Source: an uncultured Gemmatimonadota bacterium
GTDB lineage: Bacteria; Gemmatimonadota; Gemmatimonadetes; Gemmatimonadales; GWC2-71-9
Direction of reading: 5' to 3'
Length of the DNA stretch: 6,585 bases
NCBI GenBank assembly: GCA_946480845.1
Contig: CAMLLJ010000158.1
Coordinates: forward strand, 1-6,585
Shown: positions 5,715 to 6,585 of the stretch, piece after piece
Position numbering within the stretch: position 1 is the stretch's first letter
Layout of the letters: each line of letters begins with the position of its first letter
Position numbers and translations under genes: made by a program
Notes under the pieces: model-generated
Databases searched by the model: none
Told to the model about the DNA's origin: nothing
What the model saw: only the letters and a program-made list of their open reading frames with translations

Positions 5715-6585
5715 CTATAGTCCCCGAAGCACCCCCTCCACCCCCGCCACCCCGCCATCCCCTCTCCACTCGATCCTCCCGCTGCGCCCGACGAGGTACA
5801 CCATCGTCACATGATTCACATCCCCCGTCCGCCCGTTCCGCTTCCGAGCCACCCCGAGTGCATCGAGCGCTGCATTCACCTCGGCGACCCCGCCGGAGAG
5901 CGCCCGGTCGCGCTCTTCGAGATGCCACGCCACTGCCAGCGTCGGCAACCGCTCCGGCGTATCGCGCCACGGATCGAGCGTCACCACCACCAGCGGCACG
6001 TCCGCGCGCCCCGCGCGCTGGCGCGCGGCCCGCAGTTCGTTCACGATTACCGGACACACCGTGGCACAGTGCCCGAAGGCGAACGTCACGATCGCGGGCC
6101 CATCCAGCCCCGCGAGCGATGCCCGCTGGCCAGGCTGGTCAACCAGCGCCATGTGCGGCCCCTCACGATCTACCCGCCGCAAGGCCCCGGTATCCAGCGC
6201 ATGAAGGTTGCGCCCTCCCTCCCACGCCCGCGCCACGCGCACGCCGAGCGCGCCGGTCGCGACGACCACCACGGCGCCAATCCCGATCGTCATCATCCGC
6301 CGCACCGGCCGCGCCATGAGCCATGCGACGTCCCGCCTGAGCGCCCGACCGCCGATCGCGATCAGCGCGCCGAGCATCCCGATCGGCTCCCCGATGAGCA
6401 GGATCCACCCCGACGTGTCCGGCAGCCCGCCCCGCGCCGAGCCGAAGCACGCCGCGCGCGTGCGCGTGAGCCACTCCGGCTCGGCGCTCGCGGGCCACAG
6501 CGCGAGCGCCCACCACGCCGCGGTGATCACCAGGATCGCCGCGAGCGCGATGAGCGCCCACGCCTGGCGGCGCGCGCCGCCCGCG
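5715..6585 (-). CDS. SCO1/SenC-family copper-binding protein with N-terminal membrane domain (5' end cut)
   Basis: The gene reads leftwards to TAG at 5717-5715, and its start lies beyond the right edge. The frame stays open through 6585. The residues upstream of GTG 6530 (RRQAWALIALAAIL) are the first half of a membrane helix that continues past it (VITAAWWALALWP), so GTG 6530 is not the true start. Two more helices follow: WILLIGEPIGMLGALIAIGG, and MTIGIGAVVVVATGALGV near 6300-6235. A loop with ACFG..RGGLPD lies between the first two. The C-terminal domain is a thioredoxin-like SCO fold. It has FGHCATVCP with the CxxxC copper/redox pair (Cys codons 6068-6066 and 6056-6054), VTLDPWRDTPERL, and the distal ligand His (codon 5813-5811) in NHVTMVYLVGRSGRI. 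SCO proteins deliver copper to, or reduce the cysteines of, the CuA site of cytochrome c oxidase on the outer face of the membrane. All three metal ligands are present. Most SCO proteins have one anchor; here there are at least three membrane segments. Confidence 0.9.
   Translation of the reverse strand, partial: AGGARRQAWALIALAAILVITAAWWALALWPASAEPEWLTRTRAACFGSARGGLPDTSGWILLIGEPIGMLGALIAIGGRALRRDVAWLMARPVRRMMTIGIGAVVVVATGALGVRVARAWEGGRNLHALDTGALRRVDREGPHMALVDQPGQRASLAGLDGPAIVTFAFGHCATVCPVIVNELRAARQRAGRADVPLVVVTLDPWRDTPERLPTLAVAWHLEERDRALSGGVAEVNAALDALGVARKRNGRTGDVNHVTMVYLVGRSGRIEWRGDGGVAGVEGVLRGL

Noticed and set aside
5605..6057. Minus-strand open frame covering the palindrome and part of the SCO gene
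   Set aside because: Its composition is Arg/Gly-rich and it ends inside a palindromic intergenic element. The overlapping frame encodes a clear SCO domain.
6530..6530. GTG 6530 as the start of the SCO gene
   Set aside because: The reading frame continues to the window edge, and a membrane helix runs straight through this codon.

Overview
The window is very GC-rich. It carries short Shine-Dalgarno-led genes, exported proteins with Ala/Gln-type cleavage sites, and a dispersed-type palindromic intergenic repeat beginning GTCATCCCGAGC. In my recollection this combination is typical of soil or environmental Gemmatimonadota, with Acidobacteriota as the second choice. No rRNA, tRNA or marker gene is present, so the placement is an inference. 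I see no CRISPR array, transposase, integrase or phage gene.

Layout, left to right. (1) Positions 1-100 are non-coding and hold a short TCTCCGCG tandem repeat. (2) 101-745 (minus) encodes a secreted, His-rich protein of an uncharacterised family ending in an HYDLHVWL...NP.GMF..NP signature. (3) 746-978 is a divergent intergenic region with a good sigma-70-type promoter firing rightwards and a small inverted repeat. (4) 979-2898 (plus) encodes a cytoplasmic leucine-rich-repeat protein of 639 residues. Its N-terminal part carries two copies of a short helical motif (D.Q..LAR..G...W..L). (5) 2922-4844 (plus), only 23 bases downstream and probably in the same operon, encodes a 640-residue lipoprotein that fuses a cupin domain to a beta-lactamase-family serine hydrolase. 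(6) A 15-bp hairpin at 4858-4896 follows. (7) 4915-5589 (plus) encodes a flavin-reductase-like FMN-binding split-barrel protein. (8) 5604-5710 is a long imperfect palindrome between convergent genes. (9) 5715 to the right edge (minus) is an SCO1/SenC-family copper-binding thioredoxin-fold protein with several membrane segments. It is cut by the window edge.

The genes do not form a recognisable pathway. The likeliest functional unit is the LRR protein plus the cupin-hydrolase lipoprotein, read from one promoter. The secreted protein, the split-barrel protein and the SCO protein look like independent housekeeping or accessory genes. I found no convincing new defence or mobile system. The most unusual items are the cupin-hydrolase fusion with altered key residues, the duplicated motif in front of the LRRs, and the asymmetrically expanded palindrome.
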